Assembly: GCA_946406115.1 (NCBI GenBank)
Contig: OX291545.1
Span: forward strand, 30,375,153-30,439,152
DNA length: 64,000 nucleotides
DNA from: Apoda limacodes
Taxonomy: Eukaryota; Arthropoda; Insecta; Lepidoptera; Limacodidae
Direction: 5' to 3'
Every line of letters starts with the position of its first letter. Positions within the stretch are counted from its first letter, which is position 1. The notes under the pieces are model-generated. The model was not told the origin of the DNA and searched no databases. It worked only from the letters and a program-made list of their open reading frames with translations. Positions 46,656 through 57,781 of this stretch are shown one piece after another. Position numbers and translations under genes: made by a program.

Positions 46656-48644
46656 CTAATCTTGCGTTTCATTGCCAAGGTACGATCGTCTCTTTACGCT
46701 CTCGTACCAAACGTCCAGCCCGTACACTTTTGGCTCTGCTTTCCGAATCATGTACCGACTCAGACGTCGGGGTGCTTGAGATCCTATGTAGTCCCTTGAG
46801 TTATATTGTTTCCGCAACCGTTTCGTCTTTGGGTCCTTAGGACCCCAATCCGGGTAAGGACAGCAAGTTTGCTCCCAACTTTTTTTATTTCGTTTGAATT
46901 TGTAAAATACGTAAATTATTCCAGAAATGACAAATATTGCTGTTAGTGTTAGTGTTGATACGTAAATTTGCAGTATTTTTTTGTACAAATTATCTTGCGT
47001 TGTTCTTACCATAAGCAAAATTACTTGTGTCATCCGGTAGTACTTGATAACGAAGAAGAATGGCGCCAACTTCAAGTTTATCGTCCAAAGCATCGATGGT
47101 GTAGCTCCGAAATGGAATGTTATATCGTCAATTAACCGCCCGAGGGGGTACATGTAATACAAAACTATGATCTCGATTAATGTAATCGAGGTCTTTGTGT
47201 ATATGAATATAAAGTATCTGCTTGTGTAGCTAAACAAACTGGCTATGACGATAGCCAAGAGGACGAGTCCAATGGAAACCATCCATCGCATCGGGCACCC
47301 CCACTCACAGACTATGACTTCTACAAGACATTGATACGTTATCGACAGTGTTAAGAATTCCATCACAAATTTTACCAAGAAGAAAACATCAGAACACAGA
47401 TTCCCCAGATAGAAAGTTGAAAAATATATAGGCCACAAATAAAAAAATGGGTTAGGGTTTAAATTTGTAAAAAATACAGGCGCTTTAGCCGTAAAGTCGC
47501 AGTATATTTTTAAATTATAAGATATCAGTCCTGTAAATATGTAGTACAAAGCATTTGAAACAATTAGTAAGGTGGTGTCCCTGCTAGGATGAACTTCCGC
47601 ATTGCTTCTTGCAGTAATTATGTGCAGAATCGGAGGTGCTATCATTGATTCTGCCAAAATATCGGTGTCAATCTCCCAGAGCAATCGAGCTGTGTCACTT
47701 ACCGGAGTTACTATTTTGGGTACGTTGTTATATTTCATATCTAAATATGAATACAGCAAATGAAAGTATATTAACATATAGCATGTGATCATAAAAAAAT
47801 GTACTCTATGCAAGACTCTCCACAAGTACACCTTAAAGAGGTGTCCGTGAAGTAGGGCAGCCAAAGTCAAAATAAAAATGAAATATATCATGTAATAAGA
47901 TTTCCAATGCATGTTAGAAGTAAGGAGTCTAAATCGAGTCCTATAGTATAAGATTGGAGCCATTTGGAAGTGTTCGTCAGAGGATGTCACGTAAGAGAAG
48001 TTAACAAATTTATGACTTGCATTTTCGAATTTTGCTGCAAAATTGTTAAGAGTGTAGCAATTTACCCTTACTTTCTCTATTATTGAAGAATTACTGTCGC
48101 AGCGATTCCAAGGATTTCTATGTAACAAGCTGCAAATGAAGTAATCTAGCAGCAAAATACAATTGTCGGAGAAGACGATAATGTCCAGAATGCCCGCAAG
48201 AAGATAAATGACAATGACGCCGTAAGAAAGAGGAACCATTCTTGGCAAAAACATGTGATAATCAGGTGCATAACCGCCAAGGATTGTATAAATGTACGAT
48301 ATAGGTAGACTTTTTCCAAATATATTAGCCATGTAATTCCAGAAAAAATTGTTAAAATGTATGTGCTGCATGCCTATTATCTCTCTCTTGCAAGACGACG
48401 ACACGTAACAGCGGAAGTAAGACAATCTTTCACATTTAGTTGCTGGGATCGTTGGTCGTGCTGTTAACATTTCTTCTTTTTGTAATAAACGAAGCTGGTT
48501 CCAAGTTTGTTGTTGGTAGCACAACAAAGAGGATTCCTCAAGGGGCGTGATGTTAATCGTGCTGAGGTTCCATTCTGATTCTGCATCTTTTTCATATTCC
48601 TCAATATTTTCATTTCCTAAAGCGGTTTTTGACAAGGTATCCAT
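46656..48644 (-). CDS. Divergent SLC6-family (neurotransmitter:sodium symporter-like) protein, intronless
   Basis: An uninterrupted 662-codon frame, by far the longest in the window, starting at the ATG at 48644 and ending in TAG. SLC6 proteins are 12-helix plasma-membrane carriers that couple amino acids or amines to sodium. Family signs: about nine to eleven hydrophobic spans; a large extracellular loop at about 178-245 with Cys182, Cys196 and three N-glycosylation sites (NSS185, NAS208, NFS215); a helix-6 to helix-7 stretch opening LLWEIDTDIL (321-330), with Arg355-Asp356 and N364 placed as in SLC6; and DWGP at 599-602 just after the last helix, in a Lys/Arg-rich tail. The conserved helix-1 sodium and substrate motif is not recognisable at about 80-135, and the unwound part of helix 6 reads AESMIAPPI. 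It may therefore have lost classical transport. It resembles the divergent orphan SLC6 groups of insects (inference). No neighbour in an operon sense. Confidence 0.7.
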   Translation of the reverse strand: MDTLSKTALGNENIEEYEKDAESEWNLSTINITPLEESSLLCYQQQTWNQLRLLQKEEMLTARPTIPATKCERLSYFRCYVSSSCKREIIGMQHIHFNNFFWNYMANIFGKSLPISYIYTILGGYAPDYHMFLPRMVPLSYGVIVIYLLAGILDIIVFSDNCILLLDYFICSLLHRNPWNRCDSNSSIIEKVRVNCYTLNNFAAKFENASHKFVNFSYVTSSDEHFQMAPILYYRTRFRLLTSNMHWKSYYMIYFIFILTLAALLHGHLFKVYLWRVLHRVHFFMITCYMLIYFHLLYSYLDMKYNNVPKIVTPVSDTARLLWEIDTDILAESMIAPPILHIITARSNAEVHPSRDTTLLIVSNALYYIFTGLISYNLKIYCDFTAKAPVFFTNLNPNPFFYLWPIYFSTFYLGNLCSDVFFLVKFVMEFLTLSITYQCLVEVIVCEWGCPMRWMVSIGLVLLAIVIASLFSYTSRYFIFIYTKTSITLIEIIVLYYMYPLGRLIDDITFHFGATPSMLWTINLKLAPFFFVIKYYRMTQVILLMVRTTQDNLYKKILQIYVSTLTLTAIFVISGIIYVFYKFKRNKKSWEQTCCPYPDWGPKDPKTKRLRKQYNSRDYIGSQAPRRLSRYMIRKAEPKVYGLDVWYESVKRRSYLGNETQD

Positions 48645-48659
48645 TGCATATGAAGATCA

Positions 48660-49560
48660 CAGAGGATATGTCATGAATCAATTATTTTTTTATTTATTCT
48701 TTTAGTTTTTTTATCTATTTACGTGAAAAACCATAGCAGTAATATCTACTTCAAAATTAAGGTTGAATTATTTAAGGCACTTTCTGCAATATGTTTTTCA
48801 GTTTCAAGTTTCCAGCCTTTCTGTCTTCCGTCCATGCTACGGCAGATTTGTACTACAAAATAGTTTACCCTTCTATAGGCAATAGGCGTGATCAGTGACC
48901 AGTGAACGTGAGACGGACTACTGGCTGCAGGTGATTTCTTCGACAAATATTGGAAATTCTATGAATAATTTAAGTTTTTCTATTGCTTTTCGATTCTAGG
49001 TCTATGTCTCGGCATATGCAGAACTGAGCCTTATTACTGTCATTTTGGGGTCTTAGTTGATTGATTGGGTCACCATGGCCTTTCTTGCCGCAACAGTGCA
49101 GGACGTTTTTCGCGTCACGCTGTACTTATTAATGACGTCAACTGTCGGGCTCTTGTCACCTTAAACGAGGCCTCCAAGCGGAGGACATATGCATAATAAT
49201 AATGACAATCTTCTTTCTTATTTCATAGCAATAAGTCAGAATAAAATTATTTCAAAAATAAGCAGCGTCGTTGTAAATATTTCTGGATATCTACAGTTAC
49301 AATAATAACTCAAATTTATTTTATTTATCTCAATAATAATGTACCACCATGACTCTGTGCTCGCTTCATGCAGTAACTCTGTTGCAGAATTAAAAGAAAG
49401 TAAAATCATTGTTGGCCGCTGTGTAGACATAGTAAGCCCATTTGCATGCTAATGCTAAATTGCATTATTTTAACGTTGTAAATGGGTAGTAAATATTTAC
49501 TCCACTCGAGTGTCTATCTACGAGACAGTCTGTTTCGTGACGTCACACTAGCTTTTTAAG
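48660..49560. other. Upstream of the SLC6-like gene, no gene recognised
   Basis: It should hold the promoter of the minus-strand SLC6-like gene, but I see no clear TATA or initiator. A 66-codon minus-strand frame (48746-48946) is not recognised. Confidence 0.35.
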
Positions 49561-49800
49561 TTGGGTATTAAATATAGGTCTTCATAAGATCTATCATTTC
49601 TGAACAGAAATTACTAGTCTATGATCATTATTTACAGAGATAAAGCTCTTTCTAATTTGACAGCTGTTATCTGAAATAAGGATCTCCATCAGATATATCA
49701 TTTCCGTAGATAAACTACTAGTCTACGATCAATAGCCGCGCTACTGGTAGTGCTGTGTACAATTGGCACTGCTAGACATAAAATGTTTAATAGTGTTTTT

Positions 49801-49915
49801 TACCACCAGTGGTCGATTTCTCTTCACCACCGGTGTTCAATTAGGATAAAATGTTCCCAATTTAGCACCAGTGGTGATTTGGGAATCGTTTTGTCCCAAT
49901 CAACCACTGGTGGTA
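49801..49915. repeat. Cluster of four CACCAGTGGTG-type palindromes
   Basis: TACCACCAGTGGTCG (49801), CACCACCGGTGTTC (49824), GCACCAGTGGTGA (49865) and AACCACTGGTGGTAA (49901) are near-perfect palindromes. The third sits in a larger stem, CCCAATTTAG...ATTTGGGA. Confidence 0.7.
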
Positions 49916-50127
49916 AGTTGGTCACGAGAGGTACCACGTCGGGTGCACTTTACTCATGAACAAAATTTTATTCGTAAATCAGATTACTCGAAAATATTGC
50001 AAAAAATTAGTTTATGTTTTACTTACAATGTGTTATAGAACTTATAGCTAAATAATCAATAATTAAAAACAAATAATCAAGATAATAAAACTATTAACAC
50101 TATTATATTTATCTATATATTAAAAAA

Positions 50128-50195
50128 CGAACGGTAAGCGGTCACTACAGCCTATGTACGCTTGCAACAACAGGGCGTATTCTCTCTGGTAAGTA
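50128..50195 (-). repeat. Family-A LINE tail scrap
   Basis: AACGGTAAGCGGTCACTACA with CCTATGTACGCTTGCAACAA matches the tail at 9480-9535. Confidence 0.45.
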
Positions 50196-50520
50196 TTTCA
50201 GGAACCGTAATAGCAAAGATTCTACGCATTTGAGTTGTGTCTGCGTTAAAGAGAGAGAGAGATGTACAATATGTAAGCTGTAATGGCGTTCTGTAGCTGT
50301 TTAATAAGGAGTAAGTGAGACAACATTACATTGCACGCAAAATTGTGCGCGGGCTGGGCATAGTTTGCGTTTTATTTAAAAAGTACAATTGTAAATTTGA
50401 CTAATTCCGATGTAACGATATTTATCTACTCAGTTTCGGAATTTTAATATCAGACCTAGCGGTCCAGAATCCGGAGTTACGATATTCCGAGATTCCGATA
50501 TTCCGATATTTATGCTTATA

Positions 50521-50812
50521 GTTCTTACTTTTTTGGTACGAAAATAAGAATATAGGGTTCAGAAGATGTTAAAAAATATTTCAATGCACACGTAATAAGG
50601 TCAGCAATACAGACCCACGTTTGACATTCCGAGAAGGTGAAACAGTCGACTTAAGAGGCAGATATACACAAAATCACGTAAGTATGGATTGAAATATTTG
50701 ATTTCATTAAGGTACCGTTCTTACTGTTTTGGTACGAAACCCTAATAAAATAGAGTTCAGAAGGTGTTACAAAATATTTAAATGCACACGTTATAAGGTC
50801 AGTAAAACACAC
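50521..50812 (+). repeat. Two-copy tandem repeat, period about 196 bp
   Basis: GTTCTTACTTTTTTGGTACG near 50521 recurs as GTTCTTACTGTTTTGGTACG near 50717. Each is followed by a GGTTCAGAAG-like block, an AATATTT run and AATGCACACGT. Confidence 0.65.
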
Positions 50813-51224
50813 CAGTGAAACATTTGAATTTTTGAGCAAATTCAGCAATCAGAATGTTACAAAATGTTACTTTGCATTTTGCAGTCTTGTGCGGCTAAGT
50901 TTTTTTTTGTTAATTGTAGATAATTGTATTTAAAAAGTGTATGTAACATACCAGGACTTGTGCTCATTTTAGAGCGTATAGCAGTTAGTTGTACTGAAAG
51001 TCAGAATTTATTTAAAAGTTGACTAAAACAGGTGAGAACTTAAAATTGCATACAAAAATGCAAAGTATTAATACATTTGGTATAAATGACCAAAAAGTAA
51101 CAAAAGCGTTTCTAACCTCACACCAACGACTTACACTTTCAATTTACACTCCAAGTCAAGGAAGTATGATAAAACAAAACAAAAAAAAATTTGTTCCGTA
51201 GTGAAATGACAAACTCGGAAACCT

Positions 51225-51530
51225 TATAGTTTCGTCATGTCCGTCCGTCCGTTCGTCAGTAGGTATGTCACAGACTCAAAACTCCGCGAGCTTTGTATTG
51301 ATTCTTACGGGAATATTTCTTATGTATGCTTCGAAAGTTATAAAAACTAATTAATTAAAAAAAAAGGAACTAATTAATAAAAAAGTTTAACTTTTAAGCC
51401 ACGTGTTCCAAAAATCTGAAAATATGAATAATAAGACTCTACAAACTTCTAACAAATAGTTTTAAGCAAAATCGGTTAATCAGTTCTACAGATATATATA
51501 TGTAATAATTCTTACTCTACAGAACCCTAA
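51225..51530 (+). repeat. RTE/SINE-type repeat
   Basis: TTATAGTTTCGTCATGTCCG, TCCGTCCGTTCG, AAACTCCGCGAGCTTTGTAT and CAAAATCGGTTAATCAGTTC, then ACTCTACAGAACCCTAAG, form a decayed dispersed repeat. Confidence 0.45.
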
Positions 51531-51773
51531 GTTAATGCGAGTATTTGGCCGTTTTTTTATCTAATATTCCGGATACCTACATAACAACGAGACAATCGGC
51601 GCGGCCTTACTGCTGGTGTCCCGTTGGCAAACTTTGGGCACCGAACCCTAAAATACATCGAATTACAATCTTTTATATGATATTATGCAATGTATTTATA
51701 GTTACGTGCACTAAGTTAGTATCTGTTATTGTAACAGATTTAACTTTTCGGCACACTTTACCTCTGAAGGCGT

Positions 51774-52093
51774 AGTGTCTACCTAACTAGCGTCACCAGA
51801 AATATTCTTTATTTCCTCTCTGTACAAAAAACATATCAAAAATGTCACAAACCAATTATTTAGAAATAGTAATGAGCTGTTTTAAATTCGTTATTTATTG
51901 TATCTGGAATATACCTGTGATATGTAGATAGCGCTTCTGCTCAAAACGGCCACTTTAAGCGGAAACGACATATAGCGTTCGAAAAATAACTTGTCACTAT
52001 TTCTAAATAATGGGTTTCTAACATTTTTAAAATGTGTTTTGTACAAAGAGAAAATAGAGAATATCTGTTGGCGGCGCTAGTTAAGTAGTCACT
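51774..52093. mobile_element. Foldback MITE-like element
   Basis: Left arm 51774-51870 and right arm 51996-52093 are inverted, diverged copies sharing ACTAGCG(T/C)C, TTCT(T/C)TATTT, TGTACAAAA and ATTATTTAGAAATAGT. The central 125 bp has no reading frame. Confidence 0.7.
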
Positions 52094-52285
52094 GCACCTT
52101 AAGCGATTACTCAATATATAAACGAAAACGTGCTCAATTACTCGGGCAAATACTTATAGTGAAACAGTTTAGTTGTAATAAGTTTAATTGTGTAGTGTGT
52201 AGTGTGTAGTGCTCACTAGTGTAAAATACTTTGTTATAAACTATATATAAATTTTTATATAATATACTATATATAATTAAAAACT

Positions 52286-52360
52286 ATGTATAAAGTACAT
52301 ATGGAGCGTTTTAAGTTTTTATGTGCAATTTTATGTATTCAATTCGACTTGGGGGCTCTG
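52286..52360 (+). CDS. Possible first exon with signal peptide (gene not resolved)
   Basis: ATG at 52286 (or the second ATG at 52301) opens 25 codons ending exactly at a strong donor, CTG|GTAAGT. From the second Met the peptide reads MERFKFLCAILCIQFDLGA: a basic start, a hydrophobic core and a small residue, as in a secretion signal. AT-rich TATATAA-like tracts and a GTGTAGT repeat lie just upstream. No downstream exon was recognised before 57000, so this may be chance. A foldback element ends 190 nt upstream. Confidence 0.3.
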
Positions 52361-52369
52361 GTAAGTATT

Positions 52370-53590
52370 TTTTGAAGCACTGTTAATTAGATTCGAGAAA
52401 AAATTACATTTATTTCAAAATTTTTAGAGGAAAAAATGCTGCCCGTAACCATGAATGTTAGTTTTAAAAACCCTTAGTCTCCGCAGAATGAGAATTATTG
52501 CTAATAAATCAAAAATTGAAAACCGATTTTGCTTAAAACAATTCTGGTTGGAAGAGTTTATAAAGTTCTATTGTTGTGATGTGTGTGATCTTTTTGGATT
52601 TCAGAACTCACGGCTTCAAAGTTAGAAGGAGCCACAAATCATTCAACTTTGAAAACAACTAGCGAACTATGCACTTGAGAGAAAAAAACCCAAGTTTTTT
52701 TTATGACGACTATCCAACGATAGGGCACACGATGGTTTGCGCGACAAAAAACTCATCTCTCATGTTATTTAATTATTCTTTTATTTATTTTAATCCTTTA
52801 CTGTACATCTTTTGTAAAATATTACAAGAAATTATAATACTAGAAAAATAGTACAAAGTGCGTACGTATTTCTGCCAGAGATTTCTTCCCGCAAACTCAG
52901 AGAAAGAATAAATTTACAAAAAAAGGTGGCAAGGGCTTGTACAACAAAGTTTTATCTACAGAATACTAATTAATAACTAATGAAATTTAATAATAACATA
53001 ATTACATACACACATACATTTAAATAAAATAAAATAATTACATAATTATATACTAGATAAAAAATATATTATTCTTAAAATAAGTAGGTATACAATAACT
53101 GACATAGCTTTCGATGGTTATAAAATTATTTTTATATATTTTCAGGTGTTCCTCAAATAGTGCTCTTTTACCCTTTTTTTTTAAATTTTAGTTAATATAG
53201 TTCATCAAGTAGTAGTTGTAGTAGTAGTATATCTAAGCGTATGCGGAAGAGAATTTCACAGAATAGCTACCTGAACAGAAAATTAATTAATAAAAAAATC
53301 AGTAACGTTGATAACGTTTTCAATAATGTTGATTGGTAATGTCTAATAAATAGTCACCGTCGTTGGTAGCTATCGGATCCCGGTGATATGTATCATCCCT
53401 TGCCAGGCCAAAAGCACAAACAGGCCAACAGTCATGACATGGTGTATTATATAAATCAAGATTCTTGACGGTCTGGTAGTAGTTTAATAAAACAGAAAAA
53501 TCTATTTTTACATTACTAGCTTTTTCCTGCGAATTCGTCTGCGAGGACTTAAAAATAAAAAAGCTTTTACCGTTCAAGTCCTGAAATCTC
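52370..53590. other. No gene recognised
   Basis: Very AT-rich (52740-53110 especially). No exon could be linked to the possible first exon at 52286. Confidence 0.4.
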
Positions 53591-53596
53591 ATAACC

Positions 53597-53878
53597 AGCC
53601 AAGTCTAGGTGGTGGAGGATGAACACGAGTAACTTTGTTTAAAATCTGGCCTATGTTTTACTTTCGGTAAATTCCATTCTTTAGAATCTTCTGTCCCTTA
53701 TAATATGAGCCTAAAATATTTTGATTAATGACAAGGCAATTACGGTAATAGGTATATTTCTATTGTGGAATTTTATGTAACTACTATAACTCTAATTGCC
53801 TTGTCAGTAATTAAAATGTTTAAGGCTATATTCTAACCAAAATTACTGGTTTTCTAATATCAACACCTGGACTTGGCT
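53597..53878. mobile_element. Small MITE-like element
   Basis: The outer ends AGCCAAGTCTAGGTGGTG (53597) and CAACACCTGGACTTGGCT (53861-53878) are inverted. An inner inverted pair around GACAAGGCAATTA (about 53730) and TAATTGCCTTGTC (about 53794) makes arms of about 45 bp. Confidence 0.6.
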
Positions 53879-53879
53879 A

Positions 53880-55120
53880 TATATGATTATATAATGGAAA
53901 TACATTAATAACCGGTCAGAATACTCAAACACGCGTACACAAAAACACCCTGGCACACCCTCTCACACACACACATACACACACTTACTCGTCTATTTTT
54001 GTTTCTTTTTCTCTTTTTAAATCCTTATATAATTATTATTTGCCTACTTCTTTTTAAAACATAACGGTAAGTCGTCATCGATTTGTATATTTAGAATTGT
54101 AAAGGTCAAACTTTGTAATAGGCTTTATAAGAATTGATTTGTGAAATTGTATTTTTAGATTTAAGAAGCTGTAAAGTTTGCAATACATTAAATTAAAATT
54201 AAAAATATGAGATTTCAGAACTTTTTTAAGACACTTGAAACTTGGCACATTTTTTACAGCATATTTTTGGTGTGGTTTTTCTTCTTTTTGGAGGTAATTT
54301 TATTCTTATTCATTGTGCGACTGTTTTGGGTGTGCAATATTTTTTTTCTGGTTCTATTTCTTGTACGTTGGCTAAAGTTTTTCGTATTGCCCACTCTCGT
54401 CGTCTTAGTAAGTACTTTTCGGTGGTTTTGAAGTACATTTAAATCTGTTACACCCCATCATAGCTAGCTATGCTATAGCTATATAGCTCGCATCATAGCT
54501 ATAGAGCTGATCCTTGAGCTTTGGTGGTATTTGAGTATTTGATAATCACACAAATGTAAGACAATTTCTTGCTCATTTCATTGAAGTGTCAAGAAAAGTT
54601 CTATTTCTATTTCCACGTTTATGGCTATAAGGAAATAAAACATACGAGACATATCGGATTAAAATATACCGGAGTTAAATCTAATTTGTTTAAAGACTCG
54701 CTATTAGTTTCATACCATATAAGAATCACTCCAATCCGTATTCCATACAATGATTCGATATTCCGATAATCTGCATAACAGAAAATGTAGAGTTATAGAA
54801 TTTATTTAAATTGCAAACAGTAGAAAGTAAAGCAAGTCGCCCTGTGTACACCAGGCCGGTCACACCAGGCAGATTTAAAAGAATTTAACTTAGAAAGTGA
54901 CGGATTTCCATAGAAACTTCCAACTTCCATTTACCCCCTTAGATGATGAATTTTTTATATCCTTTTTTAGTTGAGCTCTACGACAAGTAAGTACACACAT
55001 GCCAAATTTCTGATTCCTAGACCAGACTAGCGTTTTGGACTGTAAGTTGATATATCATTGAATCAGTCTGTCAGTCAGTCTCTTCCCTTATACATATATA
55101 TAGACAACAAAGATAAAGAC
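53880..55120. other. No gene recognised
   Basis: A (CA)n-like run at 53963-53988 and a TAGCTA-rich palindromic patch at 54460-54505. Otherwise AT-rich sequence. Confidence 0.4.
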
Positions 55121-56270
55121 ATGTTCTGACTGGCTGACTTATTTATTAACGCACTACCTAAACGACTAGTGTCTAAAATTATTTTTTTTATCAAAGGTTC
55201 CTTAAGTTCTTTCACTGATGATATTCGCCTCGCAATGGAAAATAAACAACTAACAATTCTAATTTTATTAGATTTTAGCAAAGCGTTTAAACCCGTAAAT
55301 TATGACAAAGTGTTAGGGATTCTCGCTTCACTTAACAAATCTGTATCTTATTCGCACCTTCGGGGTCGTTAGCAATGTGTCCAACACGATGAATTGTCAG
55401 ATTGGTGTGACTTATCTGTTGGCGTTACCCAAGGCGGGTTTTCTTATCCTCTTCTCTTTTCTATAATAATTAATTCAATCTCTTCCACCATTTCTATGCA
55501 GACGATCTGCAGCCCTATAGGCTCCGCCCTGTCTCTGAAATCGTTGGGGCAGTAAGTCTTCTAAATAATGATTTATGGAAAATTTACATTTGGGCTAAAT
55601 CATTTGAACTGCTGGTCAATCCGTCTAAATCTAAATGCATGATTATTGGCAGTAGACGTATAACTAATCTATTACTCCGATTGTGTATAAGGATATAATT
55701 ATTACTATAGTTGATACAGAAAAAATCTTGGCCTCACTATAGAGTCTAGTTTAACGTGGAATGCTCATGTAACTGATTAAGGCGCTTGCAAAACTTTATC
55801 CCGTTCACGACTAAAATTATCCTAACCCAAGCTTTAATTCTTTCATAACTTGACTACGCTGATGTCTACTACTAAGATGTCAACGAAAGCTAGTAAATAA
55901 ACTTGAGCGTCTTCAGAATTCCGATTCATTTAGGGTTTGTGGAAATATGATCACATATCCAATTTCAGAAGTAACTCAAGTGGCTCCCAATCCTATTCGA
56001 CGGGATACTCACACTTTATCTCTTTTATACAATATTCTTTACATGTCTAGTTACACTCCATATCTTCGTGTAAGATTTTATTTCATGACATCGCAAAATG
56101 AACCTGTTAGACCAGTAACTTCACAATTACTACAAATACCACGCAATACCACTGACTTTTATAATAAATCATTCTCTGTTCGTTCAGCAATCTTATGGAA
56201 TTTTATCCCGCACACTATTCGAGATAGTTCTTACATAATTGGTGTGGCATGCGGTACCACACCATAGAAA
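55120..56270 (+). mobile_element. LINE fragment with recognisable reverse transcriptase (family D)
   Basis: A CR1/Jockey-like ORF2: ILILLDFSKAFKPVNYDKVL (55252-55311), LSDWCDLSVGVTQGG (about 55393-55437), an intact YADD (TATGCAGACGAT at 55495-55506), LLVNPSKSKCMIIGS, and a C-terminal region with RRDTHTLSLLYNILY and FSVRSAILWNFIPHTIRDSS (to 56226). Single-base breaks occur near 55370, 55440, 55690 and 55800-55950. 5'-truncated; no target duplication seen. Confidence 0.75.
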
Positions 56271-56369
56271 GCGATTTTGAAATTTGGGTTGTATGTTTGG
56301 CTGCTACGTATTGTTTCTAGATAGAGTAAATGTGCAATTTACTCACCAAATCTTATAGACCTTTCTCCT

Positions 56370-56633
56370 ATGCAATCCAGAGGGAAGTCCAAACTCCAAA
56401 ATAAGCACATAAAGCGTCTAAATCACAATATAGTCAAAATGTATACAGTAAAATATAGTGCAAACACATATATTTATGCGGGTGAACCGCGTTGTATTTT
56501 TAAAACCAATATATTAAAAAATGCGGGAAAACGTGTGTTCACAGCCAGTTCATATAACGAACATTATGATCATGAGGCGTCTCTCGATGTGCAGCTAATA
56601 CGGACTCCCGTCCACGAATCAGCGACACAATAA
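56370..56633 (+). CDS. Unrecognised 87-codon open frame
   Basis: From ATG to TAA, rich in Lys, Asn and Tyr (MYTVKYSANTYIYAG, DHEASLDVQLIRTPVHES). No domain is recognised. It starts 100 bp after the LINE remnant and could be part of its 3' region, of another element, or chance. Confidence 0.15.
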   Translation: MQSRGKSKLQNKHIKRLNHNIVKMYTVKYSANTYIYAGEPRCIFKTNILKNAGKRVFTASSYNEHYDHEASLDVQLIRTPVHESATQ

Positions 56634-56639
56634 TTTTGT

Positions 56640-57780
56640 GAGATGTAAGAGCTCCAGAGAGCATTAGGTACTTACACCACAGATTATATAATACTCTTAC
56701 ACTATAAGCAATGCGGCACAACCAATCCACATTTTAAATGCGTTTTAAGAAGTATTATTTACCAAGTAGCTGAATTCAAATCATCGAAGCTTGTGTTAGT
56801 ACCTGTTAATTGTTAGTATACCCATATTTTTTTAATTATAATTATTTATACGTATTCCTATAATCATATCTATGTATTATGGGTATGTTTCTGTATTAGT
56901 GTGTATGTTTATAAATTCGTTTTTAATCTAGCTTCTTTTTTTTACTTTGTTGTAGCAGCCATTTCCACGTGTTTTGTATACTGAGAAAGAATTCTCAGGG
57001 TTTAAGGGAAAAAATCTCTAGCAGAGATACGCACCCCTCTCACGGTTTTTCTTTCTGATCATTATGTATGTTTTAACTATACAATAAATAATTAAATTAA
57101 AATAAAATAAGAACTACTCACCGATGACAGTAGGGCTTCATAAGAAAGGATTTTGTGAAATTCAACATCTAGGGTAAAATAGTATGTGCACTGTGCAAGT
57201 TTCTATGAAAATCTGTATTTTTTTAAGTTTAATTCATAAAAAAGTGGTTTTAAGATTTTCGAAATTAAAAAGGACTTGATTTAGCGTGCTAAGAACATCG
57301 TCCTCTAAAGTTTCATTAGCAAATAACGTATTCAAATACGATATGATTTAAAGTTTACCAGCTAGTCATCTGATTCTTGAAGTTAGGTTCTCCTATCGAT
57401 TTTTACATTATAGAGTTACATTTGTACCGGTAACCAATCCAGTTAGGAGAAATATAGTTTAGTTATATAGGTGCAATTTTGGCTCTCGCAATATTTAACT
57501 ATGACTTCGGTAATTCGTGACAAAGTGAACCTTAGCTGGATTCGTTGCATTGCAATTTGCTACGAAACCCTGACCTGCCACATGTTTATTTTTTATATAA
57601 CAAAAATACACTGAATGCTAAAACCATAGTGTTAAAAACATAGTGTCGAATCACGAATTCCTTTATAATTACAATAACGTGAGTGCAATAATGATGTTGG
57701 TGGTGGCATTCCAAATGCAAGACCAGTACTTTAATGTAATACGTTTTTAATTATGTTTGTACTTAGAAAGTAAGACAAAT
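56640..57780. other. No gene recognised
   Basis: AT-rich spacer before the virus-like element; nothing recognised. Confidence 0.4.
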
Positions 57781-57781
57781 T

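Noticed and set aside
49801..49915. CRISPR-like array of short palindromic repeats
   Set aside because: Only four units with unequal spacing and differing cores, in eukaryotic nuclear DNA with no cas genes.
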